Below, piece after piece: positions 16,466 to 24,752 of a stretch of DNA of 64,000 nucleotides; the stretch's first letter is position 1; every line of letters begins with the position of its first letter. This stretch comes from Arthrobacter sp. Soc17.1.1.1 (lineage in GTDB: Bacteria; Actinomycetota; Actinomycetes; Actinomycetales; Micrococcaceae): assembly GCF_036867195.1 (NCBI RefSeq), contig NZ_JBAJII010000001.1, forward strand, positions 806,001-870,000, given 5' to 3'. A program made the position numbers and the translations under genes. The notes below the pieces were generated by a model that saw nothing but the letters and a program-made list of their open reading frames with translations, ran no database searches and was not told the origin of the DNA.

Positions 16466-17655
16466 CCCCGACATCCCAGCTCCGCTCCTGGATGGAGTCG
16501 CACCGCGACGACATGGTGCAGGACCTCAAGGACTACGCCGCGTTGGAGACACCGTCCGACGACAAGGAACTCCTCGACACCGGCCTCGGCTGGCTCGAAC
16601 GTTGGCTGCACGAACGGCTCGGTGCACCGGCCTCCCGCCGTGTGGTCGACGGCGGCCGGTACGGGGACATGGCGATCGCGGATTATCCGGCGGAGCGTCA
16701 CGACGGCGAGTGGCTGACAGCGCTGTGCCACTACGACACCGTGTGGTCGAAGGGGACGGTGGACGACTGGCCGCCGAGCATCGAGGGAGACCGGCTGACA
16801 GGTCCCGGGGTCTTCGACATGAAGGCCGGTCTGGTGCAGCTGGTCTGGGCCCTGAAGGCCGCCGCAGCACTCGATCTCCCGCGGCCACATGTCCGACTGG
16901 TGCTCAACGGTGACGAGGAGATCGGCAGTCCGGTATCCCGCCCGGTCATCGAGGAAGCGGTCTCCCGCGGCGGCCCGGTCTTCGTGTTCGAAGCGAGCGC
17001 GGAGGGAGCGATCAAGACGGCACGGAAGGGTGTCGGCATCTTCCGCGTCGAGGCGCAGGGCCTAGAGGCCCACGCAGGGCTCGATCCCGAGGTGGGGGTC
17101 AGTGCCATCGACGAGATCGCGCGCGTCGTCGTCCGGCTGCATGACGCGGCCGACCTCGCGGCGGGGACATCGATCAATGTCGGGCTCCTGACGGGCGGCA
17201 CCCGGACGAACGTCACGGCCGGCATCGCGATCGCGGACGTCGACGTCCGGGTGTCGTCGGCCGCCGAGGCGGCGCGCGTCGATGCCGTTCTCGCAGACCT
17301 GGTACCCAGGGACCCCCGCGCGTCCCTCACAGTGAGTGGGGGATGGAACCGCCCCGTGATGACCCGCTCGGCGGGCACCGCAGATCTCTTCTCCAGGGCG
17401 GTCGAGGTGGCCGGGAACCTCGGGTTCACGCTGACGGAGACGTCGGTGGGCGGCGCCAGCGACGGCAATTTCGCTGCAGCCCTGGGACATCCGGTGCTGG
17501 ACGGTCTCGGTGCCGTGGGAGCGGGAGCCCACGCGCGCAACGAGTGGGTCAGCCTCGACGGGCTCGTCGAGCGTGCCTGCCTGGCGGCGGGTCTGCTGGA
17601 GTCCGTCGCCCGTGACGCGACCGTGCGGGGCGTGGACGACCGCGTGGGGGTCTAG
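16462..17655 (+). CDS. M20 metallopeptidase, carboxypeptidase G2 / ArgE-DapE type
   Basis: The 397-residue cytosolic enzyme carries CHYDTVW (about residues 93-99) and GPGVFDMKAG (about 115-124), with His and the bridging Asp as metal ligands. NGDEEIGS (about 151-158) provides the general base and a ligand. These are typical of CPG2-type M20 hydrolases, which release glutamate, aspartate or similar acids from amides. It overlaps the previous gene by 4 nt and closes the operon. In this setting it probably cleaves the half-amide produced by ring opening of a cyclic substrate. It is the third M20 enzyme within 12 kb. Confidence 0.88.
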   Translation: MTPTSQLRSWMESHRDDMVQDLKDYAALETPSDDKELLDTGLGWLERWLHERLGAPASRRVVDGGRYGDMAIADYPAERHDGEWLTALCHYDTVWSKGTVDDWPPSIEGDRLTGPGVFDMKAGLVQLVWALKAAAALDLPRPHVRLVLNGDEEIGSPVSRPVIEEAVSRGGPVFVFEASAEGAIKTARKGVGIFRVEAQGLEAHAGLDPEVGVSAIDEIARVVVRLHDAADLAAGTSINVGLLTGGTRTNVTAGIAIADVDVRVSSAAEAARVDAVLADLVPRDPRASLTVSGGWNRPVMTRSAGTADLFSRAVEVAGNLGFTLTETSVGGASDGNFAAALGHPVLDGLGAVGAGAHARNEWVSLDGLVERACLAAGLLESVARDATVRGVDDRVGV

Positions 17656-17742
17656 ACGCCGCAGGTGATCCTGGGCGCCCGCCGCCGGCGGCTAGGCTGT
17701 TGGGGGCCGTAGGAACGTGCGGCCGGGTCTTCAGGGGGAACA

Positions 17743-18303
17743 GTGCACGGTCTCAATTTCACGGCGATCGACTTCGAGACCGCGAACAGCAAGCGCGGTT
17801 CGGTCTGCGCCGTCGGCCTCGCGAAGGTCCAGGACGGCGTCGTCGTCGGCTCCGCGTCCTGGCTCATCAAGCCTCCGCGCTCGGTGGGTGAGTTCGCGCC
17901 GCGGAACATCGAGGTCCACGGCATCCGGCCCGCCGATGTCCGGACGGCTCCCCGGTGGCCCGAGAGCCTGCAGCGCATCCAGGCCTTCGCAGGCTCGGAC
18001 CCGTTCGTGGCGCACAACGCCTCCTTCGACCGATCGGTGCTGCGGGGCGCCTGCGCGGAGTCGGGTCTCCCCGTACCCGGGACCGCATTCCACTGCTCGG
18101 TCCAGCTGGCGCGGCGGCTCCTCGGCCTCGGGTCGAACAGGCTCCCGGACGTCGCGAGGGCCCTCGGCCTGGGCGGGTTCCGTCACCACGACGCAGGGAG
18201 CGACGCCGAGATGTGCGCGGCGGCCGTCGTCGCCATCGCACGCAGGCATGTGCTGCACTCACTGGACGTGCTGTGGCCCACGGCCGGACCGGCGGCCGTG
18301 TGA
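17743..18303 (+). CDS. DEDDh 3'-5' exonuclease (DnaQ-like, small)
   Basis: The 186-residue protein is a stand-alone RNase T/DnaQ-type exonuclease domain. ExoI is FTAIDFETAN (Asp and Glu metal ligands, about 6-15), ExoII is HNASFDRSVL (Asp near 91) and ExoIII is HHDAGSDAEMCA (His and Asp near 147-153), completing the DEDDh set. It starts at a GTG behind AGGGGG. Such small proteins act in DNA repair or proofreading or in RNA processing. It is preceded by an 87-nt gap with no clear link to the upstream operon and is convergent with the GntR gene. Confidence 0.9.
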   Translation: MHGLNFTAIDFETANSKRGSVCAVGLAKVQDGVVVGSASWLIKPPRSVGEFAPRNIEVHGIRPADVRTAPRWPESLQRIQAFAGSDPFVAHNASFDRSVLRGACAESGLPVPGTAFHCSVQLARRLLGLGSNRLPDVARALGLGGFRHHDAGSDAEMCAAAVVAIARRHVLHSLDVLWPTAGPAAV

Positions 18304-18312
18304 GGTAGGGGA

Positions 18313-19050
18313 CTAGGAAGCGCTCTTGTGCGCTTCCTCGTTCCACAGCGTGCTCATCTCGGTCATCGCCCGGGTCATGATGGCCAGCATCGCCGCGTGC
18401 GCGTCGGAGGAATCGCCGCGCTGGATGGCGCTGGCCACATCGACGTGCATCTGCAGCGCCTCCTCGTGGGGGTGCTGCGGCATCAGGCCGTAGTGGGTGC
18501 GGCCGGTGAGGACCTCCGCGACGAGCGAGTCCAGCATCCCGAACATCTCGTTGCCCGAGCTCGAGAGCACGAGGCGGTGGAACTGGATGTCGAGCGTGAG
18601 GAACAGCTCGGTGTCCCCGCTGCGGCCCGCCTCCCACAGCTTCCCGGACAGCCCCATCAGCTCGCTGGCACTGGCCAGGGGTGCGCGCATGGCGGCCAGC
18701 GCCGCGGCCTGGGGCTCGACGGCGGTGCGGAGCTCGGAGAGCGACCGCAGCTGGGCCACGCGGCCGTGCGACGCCAGTCGCCACCGGATGACCTGCGGAT
18801 CGTAGAGGTTCCACTCCGTGGCGGGCCGTACCTGCACGCCCACCCGTCGGCGGGATGCCACCATGCCCATGGATGCGAGGACCCGGAGGGCTTCGCGCAC
18901 CACGGAGCGTGACACCCCGAACCGCTCCTCGAGCTCGTCGATCCGCACGATCGAGCCGGACGCCATCTCCCCGCGGCACACGGCGAGGCCCAGCCGGTCC
19001 ACCGTCGACGCGTGCAGGTCCGCTGCCGGCGCGAGCTGGGTCTGGAGCAT
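18313..19050 (-). CDS. GntR-family regulator (FadR/FCD subfamily), probable galactonate regulator
   Basis: The 245-residue protein has an N-terminal winged HTH (about 15-80, with EERFGVSRSVVREALRVL) and a C-terminal FCD domain (about 100-235) whose D, H and H residues (for example LDIQFHRLVL) would bind a metal and an acidic ligand. It is divergent from a galactonate transport and breakdown operon. E. coli DgoR belongs to the same subfamily, so repression relieved by galactonate is the likely mode. The operator in the 154-bp intergenic region is not obvious to me. Confidence 0.87.
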   Translation of the reverse strand: MLQTQLAPAADLHASTVDRLGLAVCRGEMASGSIVRIDELEERFGVSRSVVREALRVLASMGMVASRRRVGVQVRPATEWNLYDPQVIRWRLASHGRVAQLRSLSELRTAVEPQAAALAAMRAPLASASELMGLSGKLWEAGRSGDTELFLTLDIQFHRLVLSSSGNEMFGMLDSLVAEVLTGRTHYGLMPQHPHEEALQMHVDVASAIQRGDSSDAHAAMLAIMTRAMTEMSTLWNEEAHKSAS

Positions 19051-19204
19051 GGGGAGAGCCTAACAAAGTCCGATCACTGGCTCCTGAGGGGTTCAAAAGT
19101 ATGATCTGTCGGTCTACTGTGAGGGCTTACAGCAGATGTAACGCGCATCTACTCCCAGCACCGCTGACTGCAGGTGCTCCTCAATGAAGAGAAGTGGAGA
19201 AACC

Positions 19205-20512
19205 GTGGAACGCAGGAATTCGCGCGCCCTCGCAATGACAGTGCTGACGTCGGTCCTGGCCGCAGCGTCGCTCTCGGCCTGCAGCGGCGGAGGCGGAGGC
19301 GGGGAGGGTGATGCAGGTTCCGACACGGTCCGCGTCACGCTGGCCAACCATGTCTGGACGGACGCCATCGTGGAGGCCATCCCCGAGTTCGAGGAGGAGA
19401 CCGGCCTGACGGTCGAGGTGACCCAGCTCGGCGAGGACCAGCTCTCGGCGCAGTACAACGTGCAGCTCAATGCCGGCACCGACGAGATCGACGTCATGAT
19501 GTACCGCCCGCTGCAGGAGGGCAAGCTCTTCGCCCAGAACGGCTACCTCGCGGATCTCACGGAGCGCGTCAGCTCCAACGCGGACTGGGAATGGGACGAC
19601 TTCCAGGAAGGTCCGGTGGACTCCACCACCTTCGAGGAGCAGGTGGTCGGTGTCCCCACGATCACCGAGCGGGAGGTCCTCTACTACCGCAAGGACCTCC
19701 TCGAGAAGGCCGGGCTCGAGGTGCCCACGACGCTCGAGGAACTGGAAGCGGCCGCCAAGCAGATCAAGGAGCAGAACCCCGACATCGCCGGGTTCGTGGC
19801 CCGCACCGGCAAGTCGCCCGCCGTCACCCAGTTCTCCAGCTTCCTCTACGGCTTCGGCGGCGAGTTCATCGACGACGAGGGCAACTCCGCCGTCGACTCG
19901 CCCGAGGCCAAGGAGGCCTACGCCTACTACGGCCGGATGATCAACGAGTACGGCCCCGCCAACGTGAGCACCGACATGAGTTGGCCCGAGGCGATGGCCA
20001 TCTTCACGCAGGGCGGTTCGGCGTTCTACACCGAGGCGGACAGCCTCTACCAGAACGCCACGGACCCCGCGAACTCGCAGGTGGCGGAGACCGTCGGCTT
20101 CGCGCCGATGCCTGCCGGGCCCGCCGGCTCCAAGCCCTACAACGTGCCCTCGTGGGGCCTCGGGATCAACGAGGCCTCGGGGAACCAGGACAACGCGTGG
20201 AAGTTCATCGAATGGGCGACCAGCAAGGACATGGTCATGCAGATCCAGCAGGAGGGCGTCCCGGGCCCCCGCAACTCGGTGTGGCAGGATCCCGCCGGGA
20301 CCGAGACCTACCCAGAAGACCTGGCGGCTGCGATCGAGGTCAGCGCCGAGAACGGCGTGGGCGCCGACCGTCCGCTCGTGATCAACGTCGGCGAGGCGCG
20401 TGAGATCGTCGGCGACCCGATCGTCGTCGGCATCACGGACGGCGACGTCGACGCGGCCGCCGACGCGGCGGACGAGGCGTTCCAGCAGTTCCTCGACGAC
20501 GAGCGCGAATAG
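19205..20512 (+). CDS. ABC sugar-acid transporter substrate-binding lipoprotein
   Basis: The 435-residue extracytoplasmic solute-binding protein (family 1 type) has a signal peptide ending in the lipobox LSAC, with the lipid-modified cysteine at residue 26 followed by a Gly-rich linker. The GTG at 19205 has GGAG 5 nt upstream and gives a normal-length signal peptide; an ATG at 19184 lacks a good ribosome-binding site. It heads an operon with two permeases but no ATPase, so a shared MsiK-like ATPase elsewhere is expected. Linkage to DgoD and DgoA suggests galactonate or a galactonate-containing glycoside as ligand. A strong hairpin follows the gene at 20524-20563. Confidence 0.88.
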   Translation: MERRNSRALAMTVLTSVLAAASLSACSGGGGGGEGDAGSDTVRVTLANHVWTDAIVEAIPEFEEETGLTVEVTQLGEDQLSAQYNVQLNAGTDEIDVMMYRPLQEGKLFAQNGYLADLTERVSSNADWEWDDFQEGPVDSTTFEEQVVGVPTITEREVLYYRKDLLEKAGLEVPTTLEELEAAAKQIKEQNPDIAGFVARTGKSPAVTQFSSFLYGFGGEFIDDEGNSAVDSPEAKEAYAYYGRMINEYGPANVSTDMSWPEAMAIFTQGGSAFYTEADSLYQNATDPANSQVAETVGFAPMPAGPAGSKPYNVPSWGLGINEASGNQDNAWKFIEWATSKDMVMQIQQEGVPGPRNSVWQDPAGTETYPEDLAAAIEVSAENGVGADRPLVINVGEAREIVGDPIVVGITDGDVDAAADAADEAFQQFLDDERE

Positions 20513-20523
20513 CACTCCCTGCC

Positions 20524-20563
20524 GGCCGTCGCCGTCGTCCTGACCGGGACGACGGCGACGGCC
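20524..20563 (+). promoter_or_regulatory. Intercistronic 17-bp hairpin between binding-protein and permease genes
   Basis: A perfect 17-bp inverted repeat (20524-20540 and 20547-20563) with a 6-nt loop lies 11 nt after the stop of the binding-protein gene and 41 nt before the permease start. No T tract follows. Such stems typically protect the 3' end of the upstream message or partly terminate, giving more binding protein than permease. Confidence 0.75.
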
Positions 20564-20604
20564 ACCGCACAGCCCCTAAGCTCCCCGCCGCCGATAGGAC
20601 GTGG

Positions 20605-21549
20605 ATGATGGCAGTCGCCGCACTTCCCCCCAAGAGACTCCCGCAGAAGCAGACCGCCTGGAAGTCGTACTCCGACTGGGCCAACGAGCACCGCAAATGG
20701 CTGTTCGCCGCCCCGGCCATGATCTTCGTCGCGGTCCTCATCGCGTTCCCGCTGGGCTGGACGCTCTATCTCAGCCTGACCGACGCCTCCGGGTCCGTCC
20801 GGGCCGAGTCCGAGTTCATCGGCTTCGAGAACTATGCCGACGTCCTCACGGACACCGAACGCTTCTGGCCGGCGGTCGCCCGGACGTTCGTCTTCACGGC
20901 GGTGGCCCTGACCGTGCAGCTGGTCCTGGGCATGGCAATCGCCCTGCTGCTCTGGCGGCCGTTCAAGGGCGAGAAGTGGGTGCGCGTCGCGATCCTGCTC
21001 CCGCTCGTCGCCACCCCGGTGGCCGTCGGCATGATGTGGCGGCTCATCTTCGACCCGAACATCGGCTTCGCCAACCAGCTGCTCGGCTTCGTGGGGATCG
21101 GCCCCCAGCCCTGGCTGTCCGGCCAGTACTCGGCCCTGCCGACCGTCATCTTCATCGACATCTGGCAGTGGACCCCCATGGTGGTCATCATCCTGCTCGC
21201 CGGCCTGACGTCGCTGTCGGACGAGCCGGACGAGGCCGCGAGGATCGACGGCGCCAGCGCCTGGCAGCGCTTCCGCTTCGTCACCGTCCCGCTGCTCATG
21301 CCCACGATCATCGTGGCGATCCTGCTGCGCAGCATCGACGCGCTGAAGACCTTCGACCTCCTGTACGCCACCAAGGGCCGCGGCGGCGGATCCTTCCACG
21401 AGGTGGAGACGCTGAACGTCTACGCCTACGGGCTCAGCTTCGACTACAACGACTACGGCGTGTCCTCGACGGTGCTGATCATCTTCTTCATCATCATCGT
21501 CGCCGTGATGTTCCTGCTGACCCGCCGCCGGAAGGAAGTGCAGAAATGA
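20605..21549 (+). CDS. ABC sugar transporter permease 1 (UgpA/MalF type)
   Basis: The 314-residue inner-membrane protein has six predicted membrane segments and the cytoplasmic EAA loop (EPDEAARIDGASAWQRFRF, about 211-229) that docks to the ATPase. A tandem ATG (20605 and 20608) leaves the start uncertain by one codon; AGGACGTGG is the likely ribosome-binding site. The gene is separated from the binding-protein gene by a strong hairpin, and its stop overlaps the next permease start by 4 nt. Together with 21546-22442 it would form the heterodimeric channel for import of a galactonate-type substrate. Confidence 0.9.
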   Translation: MMAVAALPPKRLPQKQTAWKSYSDWANEHRKWLFAAPAMIFVAVLIAFPLGWTLYLSLTDASGSVRAESEFIGFENYADVLTDTERFWPAVARTFVFTAVALTVQLVLGMAIALLLWRPFKGEKWVRVAILLPLVATPVAVGMMWRLIFDPNIGFANQLLGFVGIGPQPWLSGQYSALPTVIFIDIWQWTPMVVIILLAGLTSLSDEPDEAARIDGASAWQRFRFVTVPLLMPTIIVAILLRSIDALKTFDLLYATKGRGGGSFHEVETLNVYAYGLSFDYNDYGVSSTVLIIFFIIIVAVMFLLTRRRKEVQK

Positions 21550-22442
21550 GCCTCGCCGAACCGAAGCTGATCAGGCCGGGTTCCGACCGGGCAGCCCTGT
21601 CCGGAGCGCCCGCCCGGCGCAGGAAGCCGTTCCGCACGCGTGCCTACAAGGTGTTCCGCGCGGTGGCGCTCATCGTCGTGGTCGCCGCGTTCATCGCGCC
21701 GCTCGTCTGGATGTTCCTCGCCTCGCTGAAGACGAACGTGGACATCTACGACGCGTCCAAGACGCTCGTGTTCACGCCCACCACGGCCAACTACGAGACC
21801 GTGCTCGGGCGGAACAACTACCTCTCCTTCGTGTTCAACAGCTTCTGGGTGGCGTTCGCCTCCACCGTCCTGTCCCTGATCATCGGCATCCCCGCCGCCT
21901 ACTCGATGAGCCGGTTCGCCATGCGGCGCTCGGCACTCGTGGTCCTGATGGCCCGCATCATCCCCGGTGTCAGCCTGCTGGTGCCCTGGTACTACGTGTT
22001 CTCGAACCTGTCGATGGTCGGCGGCTACAGCGTGCTGATCCTCTCGCACATGTTCGTGGCGCTCCCGCTGATCGTGTACATCCTCATGTCCTACTACGAT
22101 TCGATGCCCCTGGAACTGGAGGAGGCCGCCCGGGTGGACGGCCTGACGCACATCGGCGCCTTCCTCAAGGTCACGCTGCCGCTGTCCGTCGGCGGGATCG
22201 CGACGGCGAGCATCCTGGCGTTCATCTTCTCCTGGAACAACTTCATGTTCGCGCTGGTCCTGTCCGGAGCCGACACGAAGACCCTGCCTGTGGCCATCTT
22301 CAACTTCGTGGCCTACGCGAGCATCGACTGGGGAGGACTCATGGCGGCCTCCGTCGTCGTGACCATCCCCATCATGGTCATCGCCCTGTTCACCCAGAAG
22401 TACATCGTCTCCGGGCTGACCGCCGGCGCGACGAAGGGTTAG
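21546..22442 (+). CDS. ABC sugar transporter permease 2 (UgpE/MalG type)
   Basis: The 298-residue permease starts at an ATG overlapping the upstream stop (ATGA). It has a long polar N-terminal tail, six membrane segments and the EAA loop (LELEEAARVDGLTHIGAF, about 187-204), and ends with the FTQKYIVSGLTAGATKG tail usual for MalG-type subunits. The gene is followed after 3 nt by gluconokinase, so transport and catabolism are in one transcript. No ATPase gene lies in the operon. Confidence 0.9.
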   Translation: MSLAEPKLIRPGSDRAALSGAPARRRKPFRTRAYKVFRAVALIVVVAAFIAPLVWMFLASLKTNVDIYDASKTLVFTPTTANYETVLGRNNYLSFVFNSFWVAFASTVLSLIIGIPAAYSMSRFAMRRSALVVLMARIIPGVSLLVPWYYVFSNLSMVGGYSVLILSHMFVALPLIVYILMSYYDSMPLELEEAARVDGLTHIGAFLKVTLPLSVGGIATASILAFIFSWNNFMFALVLSGADTKTLPVAIFNFVAYASIDWGGLMAASVVVTIPIMVIALFTQKYIVSGLTAGATKG

Positions 22443-22445
22443 GCC

Positions 22446-22976
22446 ATGGATCCCGATTCCACGCCCGTGGTGGTGGTGATGGGCGTGCAGGGCTGCGGCA
22501 AGAGCACCCTCGGCTCGCTCCTCGCCGGCGCGCTCGGCGTCCCGTTCGTCGACGGCGATGACCTGCACCCCCAGCGCAACCGGACCCTCATGGCAGCCGG
22601 CACACCCCTGTCCGACGACGACCGCCTGCCCTGGCTCGCGGCCGTCGGGCAGCGGCTGGCTGACGGCGGCGCGGGTGTCGTGGTGGCGTGCTCGGCGCTC
22701 AAGCGGGCGTACCGCGACCTGCTGAGGGACATGGCCCCCGACGTCGTCTTCGTCCACCCCTACGGGTCCAAGGACCTCGTGGCTGCCCGGATCTCCCTGC
22801 GGGAACACGAGTACATGCCGCCGTCACTGCTCGACTCGCAGTACGCCACGCTCGAGCACCTCGACGCTGCGGAAGCCGGGATCACCCTCGACCTCGCGTC
22901 CCCGCCCTTGGAGCTCGTCTCCTCCGCCGCGGCGTTCATCACCGGAAGCAGGGTCCGTGCGCATCAGCAGGGTTGA
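22446..22976 (+). CDS. gntK: Gluconokinase
   Basis: The 176-residue protein shows the P-loop GVQGCGKST (residues 13-21), the acceptor-site motif FVDGDDLHPQRN (about 36-47) and VACSALKRAYRD, all diagnostic of GntK-type gluconokinase (gluconate plus ATP to 6-phosphogluconate). Its presence beside a galactonate dehydratase is unusual, since the classical galactonate route does not need it; it may serve gluconate entering by the same transporter or act promiscuously. Its 3' end overlaps the DgoD start by 20 nt, so translation is coupled. Confidence 0.9.
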   Translation: MDPDSTPVVVVMGVQGCGKSTLGSLLAGALGVPFVDGDDLHPQRNRTLMAAGTPLSDDDRLPWLAAVGQRLADGGAGVVVACSALKRAYRDLLRDMAPDVVFVHPYGSKDLVAARISLREHEYMPPSLLDSQYATLEHLDAAEAGITLDLASPPLELVSSAAAFITGSRVRAHQQG

Positions 22977-24102
22977 GACCTTCCTCGTCCCGCCCCGGTG
23001 GCTGTTCGTCCGCGTGGAGACCGACAGCGGGATCGTCGGCTGGGGCGAGCCCGTCGTGGAGGGACGCTCCGAGACCGTCCGCACCGCCGTCGAACAGCTG
23101 TCCGAACTGCTCATCGGCGCGGACCCGCTCCGCATCGAGGACCTCTGGCAGGTCATGACCAAGGGATCCTTCTACCGCGGCGGGCCGATCCTGGCCAGCG
23201 CGGTCGCGGGCCTCGACCAGGCGCTCTGGGACATCCACGGCAAGTCCCTGGGCGTCCCCGTACACCAGCTGCTCGGCGGCCACGTGCGCGACCGCATCCG
23301 GATGTACGGGTGGATCGGCGGTGACGAGCCCGCCGCGATCGCCGACGCCGTCGCCGCCCAGCTGGCCGTGGGACTCACCGCGGTCAAGATGAACGCCAGC
23401 GGACGCATGAGCCCCATCGCCAGCGTCGCCGAGATCGACGACGTCGTGCAGCGCGTCGCCGCCGCGCGCGAGGTCCTCGGTCCGCACCGCGACGTCGCCG
23501 TCGATTTCCACGGCCGCTTCACCCTCGCCAACACCCGCCGCGTGGCCCCGCTCCTCGAACAGTTCCACCCCCTGTTCTTGGAGGAGCCCACCGTGCCGGA
23601 GAACTCACACCTGATCGGCGGCCTCACGGCATCGACCACCATCCCCGTGGCCACGGGGGAGCGGCTCTACAGCCGGCAGGAGTTCCTCCCGGTCCTCCAG
23701 GCGGGCATCGCCGTCGCGCAGCCGGACCTCTCGCACGCCGGCGGCATCACGGAGGTACGGAAGATCGCCTCCCTCGCCGAGATCTACGACGTCCAGCTGG
23801 CCCCGCACTGCCCGCTCGGGCCGCTGGCGCTCGCGGCCTGCCTGCAGGTGGGCTTCGCCACCCCCAACTTCCTCATCCAGGAGCAGAGCATCGGCATCCA
23901 CTACAACCAGGGCGCCGAGGTGCTCGACTACGTGCTCGACAAGACACCGCTGAAGTTCGTCGACGGCTTCGTGGAACGGCTCACCGCGCCCGGCCTGGGC
24001 ATCGAGATCGACGAGGCCGCCGTCCGCCGCGCCGACAGGAGCGGCCACGCCTGGCGCTCGCCCGTCTGGCGGCACGACGACGGCGCGTACGCCGAATGGT
24101 AG
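22957..24102 (+). CDS. dgoD: D-galactonate dehydratase
   Basis: The 381-residue enolase-superfamily enzyme converts D-galactonate to 2-keto-3-deoxy-D-galactonate. The sequence parallels E. coli DgoD along its full length (PPRW near the start, VGWGEPV, LWQVM, FYRGGPIL, LAPHCPLGP, QEQSIGIHYN and a terminal EW). Metal ligands Asp183, Glu209 and Glu235 and the general acid/base residues His185 and His285 fall at the DgoD positions. It starts at a GTG inside the gluconokinase gene. The neighbouring aldolase and kinase complete a DeLey-Doudoroff pathway. Confidence 0.93.
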   Translation: MRISRVETFLVPPRWLFVRVETDSGIVGWGEPVVEGRSETVRTAVEQLSELLIGADPLRIEDLWQVMTKGSFYRGGPILASAVAGLDQALWDIHGKSLGVPVHQLLGGHVRDRIRMYGWIGGDEPAAIADAVAAQLAVGLTAVKMNASGRMSPIASVAEIDDVVQRVAAAREVLGPHRDVAVDFHGRFTLANTRRVAPLLEQFHPLFLEEPTVPENSHLIGGLTASTTIPVATGERLYSRQEFLPVLQAGIAVAQPDLSHAGGITEVRKIASLAEIYDVQLAPHCPLGPLALAACLQVGFATPNFLIQEQSIGIHYNQGAEVLDYVLDKTPLKFVDGFVERLTAPGLGIEIDEAAVRRADRSGHAWRSPVWRHDDGAYAEW

Positions 24103-24113
24103 GGAGAGGACCC

Positions 24114-24752
24114 ATGGACCCGCAGACCCTGATGGCAGGACTCGGCTCGGCCCGGCTGCTGGCGATCATCCGCGGCGCCGACGAGGAGGCGTGCTTCCGG
24201 ACGGCCATCACGCTCATCGACGAGGGCGTGGCGTATCTCGAGGTGTCGCTGAATTCCGCCAACGCCCCCGCCGTGATCGCGCGCATCCGGCGCGAGGCGG
24301 GCGATGACGCCGGCATCGGGGCCGGCACCGTCCTCACGGCCGACGACGTCGCGCGGGTGGCCGACGCCGGGGCCGGGTTCGTCGTGACGCCGGCGTTCGG
24401 TCCGTCGCTCGAGGCCGCGGTCGCCGTCGGGCTGCCCGTCCTGGCCGGTGCGCTCACGCCGTCCGAGGCCTACGCCGCGATGACCGGCGGCGCATCGGCG
24501 ATCAAGCTGTTTCCCGCATCCCTCGGCGGTCCTGCCTATCTGAAGGCGCTGCGCGACCCGTTCCCGGACGTCCCCTTCGTCCCGGTGGGCGGTGTGGACC
24601 TCGACGCCGCGGCGGAATACCTCCGGAGGGGCGCCTTCGCGGTCGGCGTCGGATCACCGCTGATCGGCGATGCCGCCGCCGGAGGGGACATCGATGCCCT
24701 GCGGACTCGCGCACGGGACTTCCTGGCCGTCGTCCGGGACGCGCCGCAGTGA
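24114..24752 (+). CDS. dgoA: 2-dehydro-3-deoxy-6-phosphogalactonate aldolase
   Basis: The 212-residue class I aldolase cleaves KDPGal (or KDPG) to pyruvate and glyceraldehyde 3-phosphate. The active-site features are Glu43 in YLEVSLNS, GAGTVLT (phosphate side), TPAF and the Schiff-base Lys131 in SAIKLFPAS. LEVSLNS resembles DgoA more than KDPG aldolase Eda, which agrees with adjacency to dgoD. An ATG at 24114 after GGAGAGGACCC is chosen over an upstream in-frame start. Its stop overlaps the kinase GTG by 4 nt. Confidence 0.9.
   Translation: MDPQTLMAGLGSARLLAIIRGADEEACFRTAITLIDEGVAYLEVSLNSANAPAVIARIRREAGDDAGIGAGTVLTADDVARVADAGAGFVVTPAFGPSLEAAVAVGLPVLAGALTPSEAYAAMTGGASAIKLFPASLGGPAYLKALRDPFPDVPFVPVGGVDLDAAAEYLRRGAFAVGVGSPLIGDAAAGGDIDALRTRARDFLAVVRDAPQ

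Noticed and set aside
19134..19150. AGATG-N7-CATCT as a GntR operator before the galactonate operon
   Set aside because: The arms are only 5 bp and do not fit the usual FadR-type pattern; chance occurrence is likely.
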